Source of the DNA: Mycobacterium sp. SMC-2
GTDB lineage: Bacteria; Actinomycetota; Actinomycetes; Mycobacteriales; Mycobacteriaceae
Direction: 5' to 3'
DNA length: 64,000 nucleotides
Assembly: GCF_025263485.1 (NCBI RefSeq)
Contig: NZ_CP079863.1
Span: 1,302,001 to 1,366,000 of the forward strand
Shown here: piece after piece, positions 39,123 through 50,700 of the stretch
How the letters are laid out: the number at the start of each line of letters is the position of its first letter
How positions within the stretch are numbered: the stretch's first letter is position 1
The notes under the pieces: model-generated
Database searches by the model: none
Seen by the model: only the letters and a program-made list of their open reading frames with translations
What the model was told of the DNA's origin: nothing
Made by a program: the position numbers and the translations under genes

Positions 39123-40563
39123 TACGCGGCTGCATGAGTATTGGGAGCCTCCGCGCTGTGAGCGCTCGAGCGCCCTGGTGGATCGGATGTGTGCGTCCTG
39201 GCGGTTAGAGGCGCAAGTGGTCGCGGACCGGTTAGATGCGGTCGGGGAGTTGTTCGAGTTGCGCCGCGCCCAACGCGGTGAAGAGCTTGATTGGGCGGTG
39301 GACACCTGGGCGGCGGTGGCGGCCGAGGTGGCCGCGGCGTTTCGGGTCAGTCTGGCGATGGCGGGCAGCTTCCTGCGGTATGCGTTGGCGATGCGTCAGC
39401 GGCTGCCGCGGGTGGCGGCGGTGTTTCGCGCCGGCGACATCAGTTACCGGTTGTTTCAGACGATCGTGTACCGCACGGATTTGATCACCGACACCGCGGT
39501 ATTGGCCGCGGTGGATGCCGAGCTGGCGGTGCGCGCGGCGCGGTGGCCCTCGATGACCCGGGGCCGGTTGGCCGGCGAGATCGACAAGATCGTGGCGAAG
39601 GCGGACGTCGACGCGGTGCGCCGTCGCGAGCAGTGCCGGGCCGAGCGCGGGGTCTCGATCGAGGATCTCGAGGGCGGCATGTCCGAAATCCACGGCAGCC
39701 TGTTCAGCCCGGATGCGCACGCCCTGGACCAGCGGTTGGACGCCTTGGCGGCCACGGTGTGTGAGCATGACCCGCGTGGCCGCGACCAGCTGCGCGCCGA
39801 CGCGTTGGGGGCGCTGGCCGCCTCTGCGGATCGGATGGGTTGCCGCTGTGGGCGCAGTGACTGTGCGGCCAGAACGCGGCCGCCGGCAACGCCGGTCGTC
39901 ATCCACGTGATCGCCGAGCAGGCCAGCGTCCGGGGCCAAGGGTCGGCTCCGGCGTCGGAGGTGGGCGCCGACGGGCTGATCACTGCCGAGCTGGTGGCCG
40001 AGCTGGCCGGCTCGGCCACGCTGGTGCCGCTGAGCGCCCCAGCCGAGGCCGAAGCGCGCTACACCCCGTCGGCCAAGCTGGCCGATTTTGTGCGGTGTCG
40101 GGATCTGACCTGTCGGGCCCCGGGTTGTGACCGCCCAGCGGTCGACTGCGATATCGACCACACGATGCCCTACTCGCAGGGCGGTGCGACGCATCCGTCG
40201 AACCTGAAATGCCTGTGCCGCCAACATCATTTGCTCAAGACGTTCTGGGGTTGGCGTGATGAGCAGTTGCCCGACGGCACCCTGATCTGGCGGCTGCCCG
40301 GCGGGCACACCTATGTCACCACTCCCGGCAGCGCGCTGCTGTTCCCCAGCCTGTGCGCGCCCACCGGTGACCTCCCGGCCGCCACGGCCGTCGAGCGCTG
40401 TGCCGAGCGGACCGCGATGATGCCGCGACGCACAAGGACCCGCGCCCAAGACCGGGCCCAGCGCATCGCCACCGAACGCCACCACAACCGCCGAGCCCGC
40501 TTAGCGACCCAGCCCGCCCGACCCGGCCCCGCACCACCAGACGACGAACCCCCACCCTTCTAA
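39115..40563 (+). CDS. 13E12-family protein with DUF222 and HNH endonuclease domain
   Basis: Encodes 482 residues from the ATG inside the LexA box. The N-terminal two thirds form the helical DUF222 domain typical of the mycobacterial 13E12 repeat family. The C-terminal HNH nuclease has CRAPGC, DIDHTMPYSQGG, SNLKCLCRQHH, giving the D-H, N and H residues of the ββα-metal site plus zinc-type Cys pairs. The tail is Arg/Pro-rich. The family is repeated in many mycobacterial genomes and is thought to behave like a mobile or self-spreading element. Here it is intact. It lies between lpqL and lpqM, which are adjacent in M. tuberculosis, so it is likely an insertion. Confidence 0.9.
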   Translation: MFDTRLHEYWEPPRCERSSALVDRMCASWRLEAQVVADRLDAVGELFELRRAQRGEELDWAVDTWAAVAAEVAAAFRVSLAMAGSFLRYALAMRQRLPRVAAVFRAGDISYRLFQTIVYRTDLITDTAVLAAVDAELAVRAARWPSMTRGRLAGEIDKIVAKADVDAVRRREQCRAERGVSIEDLEGGMSEIHGSLFSPDAHALDQRLDALAATVCEHDPRGRDQLRADALGALAASADRMGCRCGRSDCAARTRPPATPVVIHVIAEQASVRGQGSAPASEVGADGLITAELVAELAGSATLVPLSAPAEAEARYTPSAKLADFVRCRDLTCRAPGCDRPAVDCDIDHTMPYSQGGATHPSNLKCLCRQHHLLKTFWGWRDEQLPDGTLIWRLPGGHTYVTTPGSALLFPSLCAPTGDLPAATAVERCAERTAMMPRRTRTRAQDRAQRIATERHHNRRARLATQPARPGPAPPDDEPPPF

Positions 40564-40576
40564 GGCGTCCGGGGCG

Positions 40577-41151
40577 TCAAGGCCTGCGCGGCCCCATCAT
40601 TCGTCCGCAGCCCATCCCGCCCGGACCCATCATCTGTTGCATCATGGCGGGCATTCCGTCCTGCACGAACCCGGTGACCTCTCGCGCGTGCGCGCGGATG
40701 ACGTCGGTGAGGGCCGGATCGTCGGCGGTCTCCTCGGCGATTACACCCTTGGGGGTGAACGTGAGTTGGCGGCGGTAGCCGCCGGCATGCCGGAAAAGCG
40801 TCGGCAGGCTTTGGCTCATGCAGCTGACTTCGGTGCCCTGATCGAGGTGCGCGCACATGCTCGATACACGCGCTTGCAGTTGGGCGGTCTGGTCGGGAGA
40901 CGTCGATTCGGTGGTGGTGCGCACGCCGCCGGGAATGTTCTCGACAACTCGGCCGATTTCGCTGTGCCGCATGAACATTTCCATGTAGCGGCTCATGTCC
41001 AGGTGATCGGCGCCCATGAAGCCGCCGGCGTCCGTAGGCGGACGGCGGTCCACTGCAAGCCACTGCGACGCGCATATCCCAGGCCCAGGATGCCGCCGGC
41101 GCCCAGCACGCCGAGCGTGGCGAGCGCCGCGCGCCGCGTCAATCCAGCCAT
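40577..41151 (-). pseudogene. Frameshifted exported Met-rich protein (possible copper-linked function)
   Basis: From the ATG at 41151 the frame gives a twin-arginine-like signal (TRRAALATLGVLGAGG), then GLQWTA, and drifts. The continuation is found one frame over from about 41040 down to the stop at 40577: PPTDAGGFMGADHLDMSRYM, RTTTESTSPDQ, CMSQSLPTLFRHAGGYRRQL and the Met-rich end MMQQMMGPGGMGCGRMMG. One base seems to be lost at 41030-41050. It is either a genuine pseudogene or a sequencing error; all else looks well kept. Starting at the ATG near 41017 would give a signal-less protein. The gene faces a second Met-rich gene across copper- and DosR-like sites. Function unknown; metal binding is suggested by Met and Cys content. 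Confidence 0.72.
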
Positions 41152-41218
41152 CGCCGCATACCTCCGGGACACTTCCCCGCAACCAAGGCAAGCTGACCAG
41201 ACACCCGACGGGACTTCT

Positions 41219-41234
41219 AGGGCCAATGGTCCCT
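41219..41234 (-). promoter_or_regulatory. DosR-box-like dyad
   Basis: Read on the minus strand, AGGGACCATTGGCCCT fits the DosR dormancy box pattern (GGGACT, two bases, AGTCCC, with the common GGCCC variant of the second half). It lies 68 bases upstream of the minus-strand gene and touches the neighbouring TACCC operator. Only a pattern match. Confidence 0.45.
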
Positions 41235-41248
41235 ACCCCCCGTGGGTA
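41234..41248. promoter_or_regulatory. CsoR/RicR-type copper operator
   Basis: TACCC, five bases, GGGTA at 41234-41248 matches the core of CsoR-family operators, including that reported for the RicR copper regulon. It lies between two divergent genes that both encode Met-rich tails with MMGPGGM, and 22 bases before the ATG at 41271. The combination suggests copper-controlled expression. Confidence 0.62.
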
Positions 41249-41270
41249 TGAGTCTGACATCGTTCGAAGG

Positions 41271-41612
41271 ATGACGGAAACTCCTGAATCCAGCGTCGGA
41301 CCGACCACCGCGACCGGCCACTCCGGGGACGGGCCTCGATTCGGCGCGCACAGTCCACTGAGTCAGGTGGTCGCGTGGGTGGTCATCGTCGCCGGCGTCG
41401 TGTTCGTCGCCGCGGTGATCTTCTTCACCGGCGTATTCCTGGGCTGGTCCAGCGGCCACCACGGCTGGCACCACGGCTACGGCCCCATCATCGGGCGTGT
41501 CGGTACCTGCCCGATGATGGGGCCCGGCGGAATGATGGGGCCCGGCGGAATGGGCCCGGGTGGTCCGACGGGACCGCAGCAGACGCCGACACCCCCCACG
41601 CCCCGCCCCTAG
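41271..41612 (+). CDS. Small His/Met/Gly-rich membrane protein
   Basis: Encodes 113 residues. A polar N-terminal part is followed by one membrane helix (about 33-57, VVAWVVIVAGVVFVAAVIFF). The extracytoplasmic tail starts with HHGWHHGYG and contains MMGPGGMMGPGGMGPGG, then ends in Pro/Thr repeats. Clusters of His and Met on the outside of a membrane anchor usually bind Cu(I)/Cu(II). The neighbouring divergent gene carries the same MMGPGGMG string. With the CsoR/RicR-like site before the gene, a role in copper binding or tolerance is a fair inference; I do not recognise a named family. Confidence 0.78.
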   Translation: MTETPESSVGPTTATGHSGDGPRFGAHSPLSQVVAWVVIVAGVVFVAAVIFFTGVFLGWSSGHHGWHHGYGPIIGRVGTCPMMGPGGMMGPGGMGPGGPTGPQQTPTPPTPRP

Positions 41613-41813
41613 CCGTTTTACGGCGCCGCGGAGTTCGCTATTTGCTATGTGAATACCCGCGCGTCGTTTTTCGTTCCGTAACGGGTAAGCCGCGCGGCCG
41701 CGTCGCCGTGACCGGCATGCGACCGCGAATTTCATTCCGCTGTCGTAGTTAGCCAACGGCTCTAGAATGAGACCCTTTGGTGCTGCTTTGCAGCGGGTCG
41801 GGATGAGGTTGGT

Positions 41814-43313
41814 ATGGACAGCCGTGCGCGAAATCGACGTCGACTCGGCGGTGGCCGTCCGCGCAGGGCGGCCGCCTTGCTGAGGGTGGTGCTGAGCTGC
41901 GCGGCGGCGGCAATCGTGGTGGCGGGCTGCACATCCTTCGTCGACGGGCGGGCGCTGTCGATGCTCAACGATCCGTTCCGGGTGGGCGGACTGCCCGCGA
42001 CCAACGGCCCCAGCGGGATCCGATCGAACGCACCCGGTCCGACCGGCACGGTGGTCAACACCGACAACGGCGCCATCGACAAGTTGTCGTTGCTGTCGGT
42101 CAACGACATCGAGGAATATTGGAAATCGGTGTACGGCCAATCGCTGAAAGGGAGTTTCGTCCCGGTCGGCAAGATGGTGTCGTATAACTCCGACGATCCG
42201 TCCAGCCCCATCGTTTGCCACAATGACACGTATAAACTCGTCAACGCCTTCTACACGTCGCGCTGCAACCTGATCGCCTGGGACCGCGGGGTGTTCCTGC
42301 CCGTCGCGCAACGGTATTTCGGCGACATGTCCGTCAACGGTGTGCTGGCACACGAATTCGGCCACGCCTTGCAGAACATGGCGAAGCTGGTGACCAAGCG
42401 AGACCCCACGATCGTGCACGAGCAGCAGGCCGACTGCTTCGCGGGCGTCTACCTCTTCTGGGTCGCCGACGGCAAGTCGCCGCGGTTCACGCTGAGCACC
42501 GCGGACGGGCTCGACCACGTGCTGGCGGGGATCATCACCACCCGGGACCCCGTGATCGACAGCGAGACCGAGAACGACGACGAACACGGCTCGGCCCTGG
42601 ACCGGATCAGCGCCTTCCAAATGGGTTTCATCGACGGCGCCTCGGCCTGCGCGGGGATCGACAAGAACGAAATCGAGCAGCGCCGCGGCGACCTGCCCAA
42701 CGCCCTGCGCGTCGACAGCAGCACCGGAAACCCGGAGACCGGTGAGGTCCCGATCGACCAAGACACCTTGGCGACCTTGATGGAACTCCTGGGCAAGATC
42801 TTCTCCCCGAAGAATCCGCCGGCATTGTCCTACCAGTCCGCCAAATGCCCTGATGCTAAGCCCAGCCCGCCGGCGTCGTACTGCCCGGCCACCAACACGA
42901 TCGTGATCGACCTGCCCAAGCTCGCGGTGATGGGCAAGGTCGCCGACGAGAACGAACAGACCCTGCCGCAGGGCGACGACACCGCCCTGTCGGCCGTGAT
43001 GTCGCGGTACGCGCTCGCCGTGCAACACGAACGCGGGCTGGCCATGCAGAGCCCGTGGACCGCGCTGCGCACGGCGTGCCTGACCGGCGTGGTGCATCGC
43101 AAGATGGCCGAACCCATCGAGCTGTCGTCGCAGAAGCAGCTGTTGCTGACCGCCGGTGATCTCGACGAGGCGGTGGCCGGGCTGCTGACCAACCACCTTG
43201 TCGCCAGTGACGCGGACGGCACCAGCGTGCCGGCCGGTTTCACCCGGATAGCGGCGTTCCGCGGCGGCGTGGCCGGCAACATGGACGCGTGCTACTCCCG
43301 CTACCCGGGATGA
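41814..43313 (+). CDS. lpqM: Lipoprotein metallopeptidase LpqM
   Basis: Encodes 499 residues (498 in Rv0419). Signal peptide with lipobox VVAGC (about residue 39), so envelope-anchored. The zinc motif HEFGH (about 182-186) lies in a neutral-metallopeptidase-like domain; DRISAFQMGFIDG and EQQADCFAG downstream give further ligands as in YpfJ-type peptidases. LpqM has been linked in mycobacteria to conjugal DNA transfer. The upstream 201-base gap (41613-41813) holds TAGAAT at 41763-41768 as a possible -10; nothing else was seen there. Confidence 0.92.
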   Translation: MDSRARNRRRLGGGRPRRAAALLRVVLSCAAAAIVVAGCTSFVDGRALSMLNDPFRVGGLPATNGPSGIRSNAPGPTGTVVNTDNGAIDKLSLLSVNDIEEYWKSVYGQSLKGSFVPVGKMVSYNSDDPSSPIVCHNDTYKLVNAFYTSRCNLIAWDRGVFLPVAQRYFGDMSVNGVLAHEFGHALQNMAKLVTKRDPTIVHEQQADCFAGVYLFWVADGKSPRFTLSTADGLDHVLAGIITTRDPVIDSETENDDEHGSALDRISAFQMGFIDGASACAGIDKNEIEQRRGDLPNALRVDSSTGNPETGEVPIDQDTLATLMELLGKIFSPKNPPALSYQSAKCPDAKPSPPASYCPATNTIVIDLPKLAVMGKVADENEQTLPQGDDTALSAVMSRYALAVQHERGLAMQSPWTALRTACLTGVVHRKMAEPIELSSQKQLLLTAGDLDEAVAGLLTNHLVASDADGTSVPAGFTRIAAFRGGVAGNMDACYSRYPG

Positions 43314-43329
43314 CCGAAAAGCGGCCGCG

Positions 43330-43958
43330 TCAAGCTGTCTGATCGCGCCCGAGCAGTTGCAGGGCGGCCTCGACCGCCAGCGCCGCCACGTTCAGCGTCT
43401 TGGACCGCAGATCGTGTCGCGCCCCGGCGATCTCGACGACGGCCGTCATGCCGGTGACCAGCGCGGCGGCGGCGCGCAGTTCGTCGGGCGTGCCGAAGGG
43501 GTCCGACGTCCCATGCGTGAACACCGTCGGCACCCTGATGTCGGGCAGGTGCTCGGTGCGGGCCCGCTCCGGCTTGCCCGGCGGATGCACCGGATACGAG
43601 AACAGCGTCAGCAGGTCGACGGGCGCCTCGCGGGCGGCCACCACCATGGACGTCAGCCGGCCGCCGTAGGAATGCCCGCCGGCGATCAGCGGGCCGTCGG
43701 CGAGGCCGCGGCACAACGTGATCGCCTCGACGATTCCGGCGCGGTCGGCGGCGGCCGAGCCGGACGGTGGCCCGGTGGGCCGGCGCCGCCGGTAGGGCAG
43801 GTTGTACCGGACCGCGAGCCAGCCGCGCCGCGCCCATTCGTCGCAAACCTGTTGCAGCAGCGGCGAATCCCGGTTGCCGCCGGCGCCGTGGGTGAGGACG
43901 ACGACGCCAAGCGCCGCGCCCTCGGGCTCATGTGCGATGCCGGCGATCTGGTCGAGGT

Positions 43959-43962
<4 letters not shown>
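43330..43962 (-). CDS. Alpha/beta hydrolase (Rv0421c-like)
   Basis: Encodes 210 residues (209 in Rv0421c), ATG at 43962 overlapping the thiD stop (ATGA). Catalytic features: THGAGGNRDSP (oxyanion region), GGHSYGGR with nucleophile Ser, THGTSDPFG with Asp, and ARHDL with His. The fold is like dienelactone-hydrolase/KANL3-type small hydrolases without a lid. Translational coupling to thiC-thiD hints at a link to thiamine metabolism, but the substrate is unknown. Confidence 0.88.
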
Positions 43963-46507
<2,545 letters not shown>

Positions 46508-46619
46508 TTCTTGGATGGTCCGCATGCGACGTTACCCCCACCCCAGGCCACTCGGCATGCGGGCGGCCTTTCTGCCGGAGCGGTAGCCGGGTGCATCCGG
46601 TGAATGGAAAGATACAAAC

Positions 46620-47294
46620 GTGCAGCAGCAAGGGGAGACGGACGCGGCGACACCCGCCGCGGCCGCCCGGCATTTGAACATCGGCACCTTCCGCTTCTGG
46701 TTCATCGGTGAGCGCTGGGAGTGGTCCGACGAGGTGGCCAGGATGCACGGCTACGAACCGGGCACCGTGGAACCGACGACGAAGCTGTTGTTGTCGCATA
46801 AACACCCCGACGACCGCAAACACGTCCAGGAGGTGCTCGACTACGCCCTGCAGTCGGCGGAGTCGTTCTCCAGCCGGCACCGGTTCCTCGACACCGCCGG
46901 CAAGGTGCACGACGCGATCGTCGTGGCCGACCGCATGTACGACGAGTCGGACGCCGTGGTGGGCACCGCCGGCTATTACATCGACCTCACCGACACCTTC
47001 GACGAGACCCGGCGGGAGGTGCTCGACGAGGCCCTGCCCGACCTGTTCGAGAACCGGGCGGCGATCGAACAGGCGAAGGGCGTGCTGATGTTCGTCTACC
47101 GGGTCAGCGCCGAGCAGGCCTTCCGCGTGCTGCAGTGGCGGTCGCAAGAGACCAACGTGAAGCTGCGGTCGCTGGCCCGGCAGCTGCTCGCCGAGGTGGC
47201 AACCCTGGAGGGCTCGACGGCGGCCCTGCAGAGTCAGTTCGACCACCTGCTGCTGACGGTGCACGAACGGATATCCGCCGACCCCGCCGGGTAA
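46620..47294 (+). CDS. PAS-ANTAR response protein
   Basis: Encodes 224 residues from a GTG with GGAAAG about 10 bases upstream. Residues about 20-130 form a PAS_3-type sensor domain (EWSDEVARMHGYEPGTVEP, HKHPDDRKHV). Residues about 150-205 form an ANTAR RNA-binding domain (RAAIEQAKGVLMFVY followed by SAEQAFRVLQWRSQETN). ANTAR proteins bind paired hairpins in nascent RNA and prevent termination. No receiver domain, so the signal enters through PAS. A STAS gene follows after 37 bases, with a hairpin at the stop codon. Confidence 0.9.
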   Translation: MQQQGETDAATPAAAARHLNIGTFRFWFIGERWEWSDEVARMHGYEPGTVEPTTKLLLSHKHPDDRKHVQEVLDYALQSAESFSSRHRFLDTAGKVHDAIVVADRMYDESDAVVGTAGYYIDLTDTFDETRREVLDEALPDLFENRAAIEQAKGVLMFVYRVSAEQAFRVLQWRSQETNVKLRSLARQLLAEVATLEGSTAALQSQFDHLLLTVHERISADPAG

Positions 47295-47307
47295 CCGGCG
47301 TTACCCG
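47288..47307 (+). terminator. Hairpin at the stop codon of the PAS-ANTAR gene
   Basis: CGGGTAAC (47288-47295), CGGC loop, GTTACCCG (47300-47307): a perfect 8-bp stem with a four-base loop, holding the TAA stop. No U-tract. It may weaken read-through into the STAS gene or act as an attenuator. It does not match the hexaloop pair expected for ANTAR targets. Confidence 0.45.
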
Positions 47308-47331
47308 AACGCGGCAGCCCGCAAACAGTTA

Positions 47332-47736
47332 GTGTTCCCAGACAGCGAGGCGCGGGCCGAGCAGCGAAAGGCACTGAAGTTGTTGGCGGTGGAACACGAA
47401 GCTCTCCAGGACGCTGTAGTCGTGCGCGTTGAGGGCAGCGTCGATTCCAGTACCGTCGATGAGGTAGCCGCTCATCTGACCGCCGCGCTCAAGCTGGCCG
47501 AGACCCATCCGGCCCGGCTGGTCGTCGTCGACCTGCAAGCGGTCGACTTCTTCGGCAGCGCGGCGTTGAACGCCGTGCTCGAGTGTCACGACGAAGGGAA
47601 GGAAGCCGGTACGGCGGTCCGCCTGGTCGCGGCCCACGACCACGTCCTTCGCCCGATTCAGGTGACCGAGCTGGATCGCATCCTCGACATCTATCCGACG
47701 CTTTCCGACGCTCTGCAACGCAAGCGACAGCAATGA
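47332..47736 (+). CDS. STAS-domain anti-sigma factor antagonist
   Basis: Encodes 134 residues from the GTG at 47332; a TTG at 47380 with AAAGG 9 bases before it would remove 16 residues outside the domain. The STAS fold is clear: VVVRVEGSVDSSTVDEV, VVVDLQAVDFFGSAALNAV with the phosphorylatable Ser in the FFGSAAL motif, then VTELDRILDIYPTLSDAL. Such proteins bind anti-sigma kinases when unphosphorylated and release sigma factors. The hybrid protein encoded next contains both an RsbW-like kinase and an RsbU-like phosphatase that could act on this Ser. The stop overlaps that gene (ATGA). Confidence 0.9.
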   Translation: MFPDSEARAEQRKALKLLAVEHEALQDAVVVRVEGSVDSSTVDEVAAHLTAALKLAETHPARLVVVDLQAVDFFGSAALNAVLECHDEGKEAGTAVRLVAAHDHVLRPIQVTELDRILDIYPTLSDALQRKRQQ

Positions 47737-50700
47737 ATCCGCCGCTGCCGGCCGATTTGGCGGCTGCGGTCGGGTTGGGCGGGGAGATGGGCCGCCGGTT
47801 CGCCGAATTCGATTGGGACGCCCATCCACTGGGACCGCCGTGGGGCTGGTCGTCCGAGGTGCGTGCCGCGGTGGCGGTCGCTCTGACGTCGCGGTTCCCC
47901 ATCGTGCTCTGGCTGGGGCCCGGGGATCTGTTCTTGATGTACAACGACGCCTACGCGCAGATGCTGGGGGACAAACATCCGGCGGCGCTGGGTTGCCCCG
48001 CGCGGCAGGTGTGGTGGGAAATCTGGCAGCAGATTTCCCCGATGCTCACCAGCGTGCTGGACACCGGCGTCGCGACCTGGTCCGACGACCTGATGTTGCC
48101 GCTCATAACGGGCGGCCAAGCCCAGGAGCGGTACTTCACTTTCACCTACAGCCCCATCATCGGCCGCGACGGCGCGGTCAGCGCGATTTTCTGCGCGGTG
48201 ATCGAGACGACCGAGCGCGTGTTGAGTGAGCGCCGGCTGCACTTGCTCAACACGGTCGCGGCCGCCGTGATGGATGCGCACACCATCGACGACGTGGTGA
48301 GCGGCGCCGTCGCGGTGTGCGACGCGCAACCCCTGGATCTGCCGTTCATTGCCATGTACCTGGCGGACGGCACAGAAGGGGCGCGCGGCAGCACGCTGCG
48401 CGGGGCGACGCCCGCCATCCGCCCGCTGCTGCCCGATTCGCTGTCCGGGCTCGCCGGATGGGACACGACGCCACGTACGCGCTCCGCGCACGTCATCGAC
48501 CGGCTCGAGGACGTGATCCCCGGCAGCACAGAACTTTTCGGCGAGAACTGCCCCCGGCAGGCCCTGGTGCTACCGCTGGTGGACACCTCGAACGCCGGGG
48601 CGGTGGTGATCGGGGTCAGCCCGCGGCGACCCATCGATGCGATGTACCGCGGTTTCTGCCAACTACTGGCCGACCAGTTGTCCGCGGCGTTCGCCTCCGC
48701 CGTTTCCTACGAACAGCAACGGGACCGGGCCGACGCGCTGGCCGAGTTGGACCGCGCGAAGACGGCGTTTCTGACCAACGTCAGCCACGAGTTCCGCACC
48801 CCGCTCACGCTGCTGCTCGGGCCGCTCGACGATGCGCTGAGCGAAGCGGCGCCGGAAAGCGTGCTGGCCGAGCGGCTGAGCACCGCGGCCCGCAACGCAC
48901 GGCGCCTGCAGCGCCTGGTCGACTCGCTGCTCGACTTCTCCCGCATCGAGGCCGGCCGCGCGAAGGCGAAGTTGGCGTGTACCGATGTCGGCGCGCTGAC
49001 CGCCCACATAGCGTCGTCTTTCACCGAGCTCTGCCATCGGGCGGGGCTCGACCTCGTCGTGGACTGCTCCCCGGTGCTGGCCGATCTCGACCCGGGCATG
49101 TGGGAGACGATCATCCTGAACCTGCTGTCGAACGCGGTCAAATACACTCAGCGCGGCTCGATTTCGGTCGAGGTGCGCGCCGAACCCGGGTACTGCGTCG
49201 TCGCCGTGCGCGACACCGGAGTGGGGATCGCCGCCGCGGATCTGGACCGCCTGTTCGACCGCTTCTACCGGGCCGACAACGTTCGCGGCCGCAGCGTGGA
49301 GGGCACCGGGATCGGCCTTTCGCTGGTGCGCGGGCTGGTCGAGCTGCACAGCGGGACCGTCGAGATCGACAGCGAATTGGACCGCGGAACCACCGTGACC
49401 ATCCGGCTGCCGCAATCTGTCGACGCGACGGCCGAACGGCCTTCCGCCGGCCTGGTGGACGAGACCAACCCGTACGTGGCGGAGGCGCGTCAATGGCTGA
49501 CGCCCCTTTCCGAACAGGATGAAACGACGGCCGCATCGGAGCGGCCGCGCCCCTTGGTGTTGATCGCCGACGACAACGCCGACATGCGACACCATCTCGA
49601 CCGGGTGCTGTCGGCCCATTGGGAGACGGCCCTCTTCGCGGACGGCGAGTCGGCGCTGGCGGCGACCCGGAACCTGCGCCCGGACGCGATCGTGACCGAT
49701 GTGATGATGCCGGGCGTCGACGGCTTCGGGCTGGTGTCGGCCATCCGCGCGGACCCGGAATTGGCGGCCATGCCGGTCCTCATGCTGTCCGCCCGGGCCG
49801 GCGCGGAGGCGGTCGACGAGGGCTACGCCGGCGGGGCCGACGACTACCTGCCCAAGCCGTTCCGATCCCAGGAGCTGGTCGACCGGGTGAGGTCGCGGCT
49901 GGCGGCCGTCGCCCGCGAGCGCGATCGCCAGCTTCGCGCCGCGGCCTCGGATCTGGTGCAACTCGACTCCGCGCTGCAGGCCACCGACTCGGTCGCCGGG
50001 ATCCTGGACGCCTTGCTGGAATCCTCGTTCGGCTCGGCCGACGCCGCCACCGTGTCGATCGGCGTCCTCGACGGCGAACGCCACATCAGATTCGAATACG
50101 TCGGCCACCTGCCCGGCGAATTGCGCGACCGCTACCACGTGACCAAGCTCGACTCTCCGGTGGTGGGGGCCGACGTCGTGCGCACCGGCGAATCCATGAT
50201 CATCACGGACACGTTCGACCTGCCCCCGCGCTATCAGCACGCGGTGCAGGACACCGCCGCCAGCGTCCGCGCCTGCGTCGCCCATCCGTTGCGGGAACAC
50301 TCGGGTCGCGTCGTCGGAGTGCTGGCCTTGCTGTGGCCCGCGCCTCGCCAGTTCGACGCCGCCGAACTCGAGGTGTTCAGCCGCATGGCCGATCTGACGT
50401 CCTCGGCGCTGGACCGGGTCCGGGTCATGGAGCGCGAACACCGCATCGCCGTGGACTTCCAGGAGCAGCTGCTGGACCTGGACCGGGGCTCGACGGCCGC
50501 GGTCGTGGCGGCCGTGTACCAGCCCGCGGGCGAGGCCATGCGCGTCGGCGGCGACTGGTATTCGGTCACCCCGCTGGACCGCGCCGGCCGGGTCGGGATA
50601 TCGGTGGGCGACGTCGTCGGGCACGGGTTGGCCGCCGCGATCGTGATGAGCAGGCTGCGCGCCGCAGTGGCCGCCTCGGCCCTGACCGCGGGCGAACCGG

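Noticed and set aside
40577..41151. Annotation of the Met-rich minus gene as one intact CDS
   Set aside because: Signal peptide and mature domain lie in different frames; no single frame covers both.
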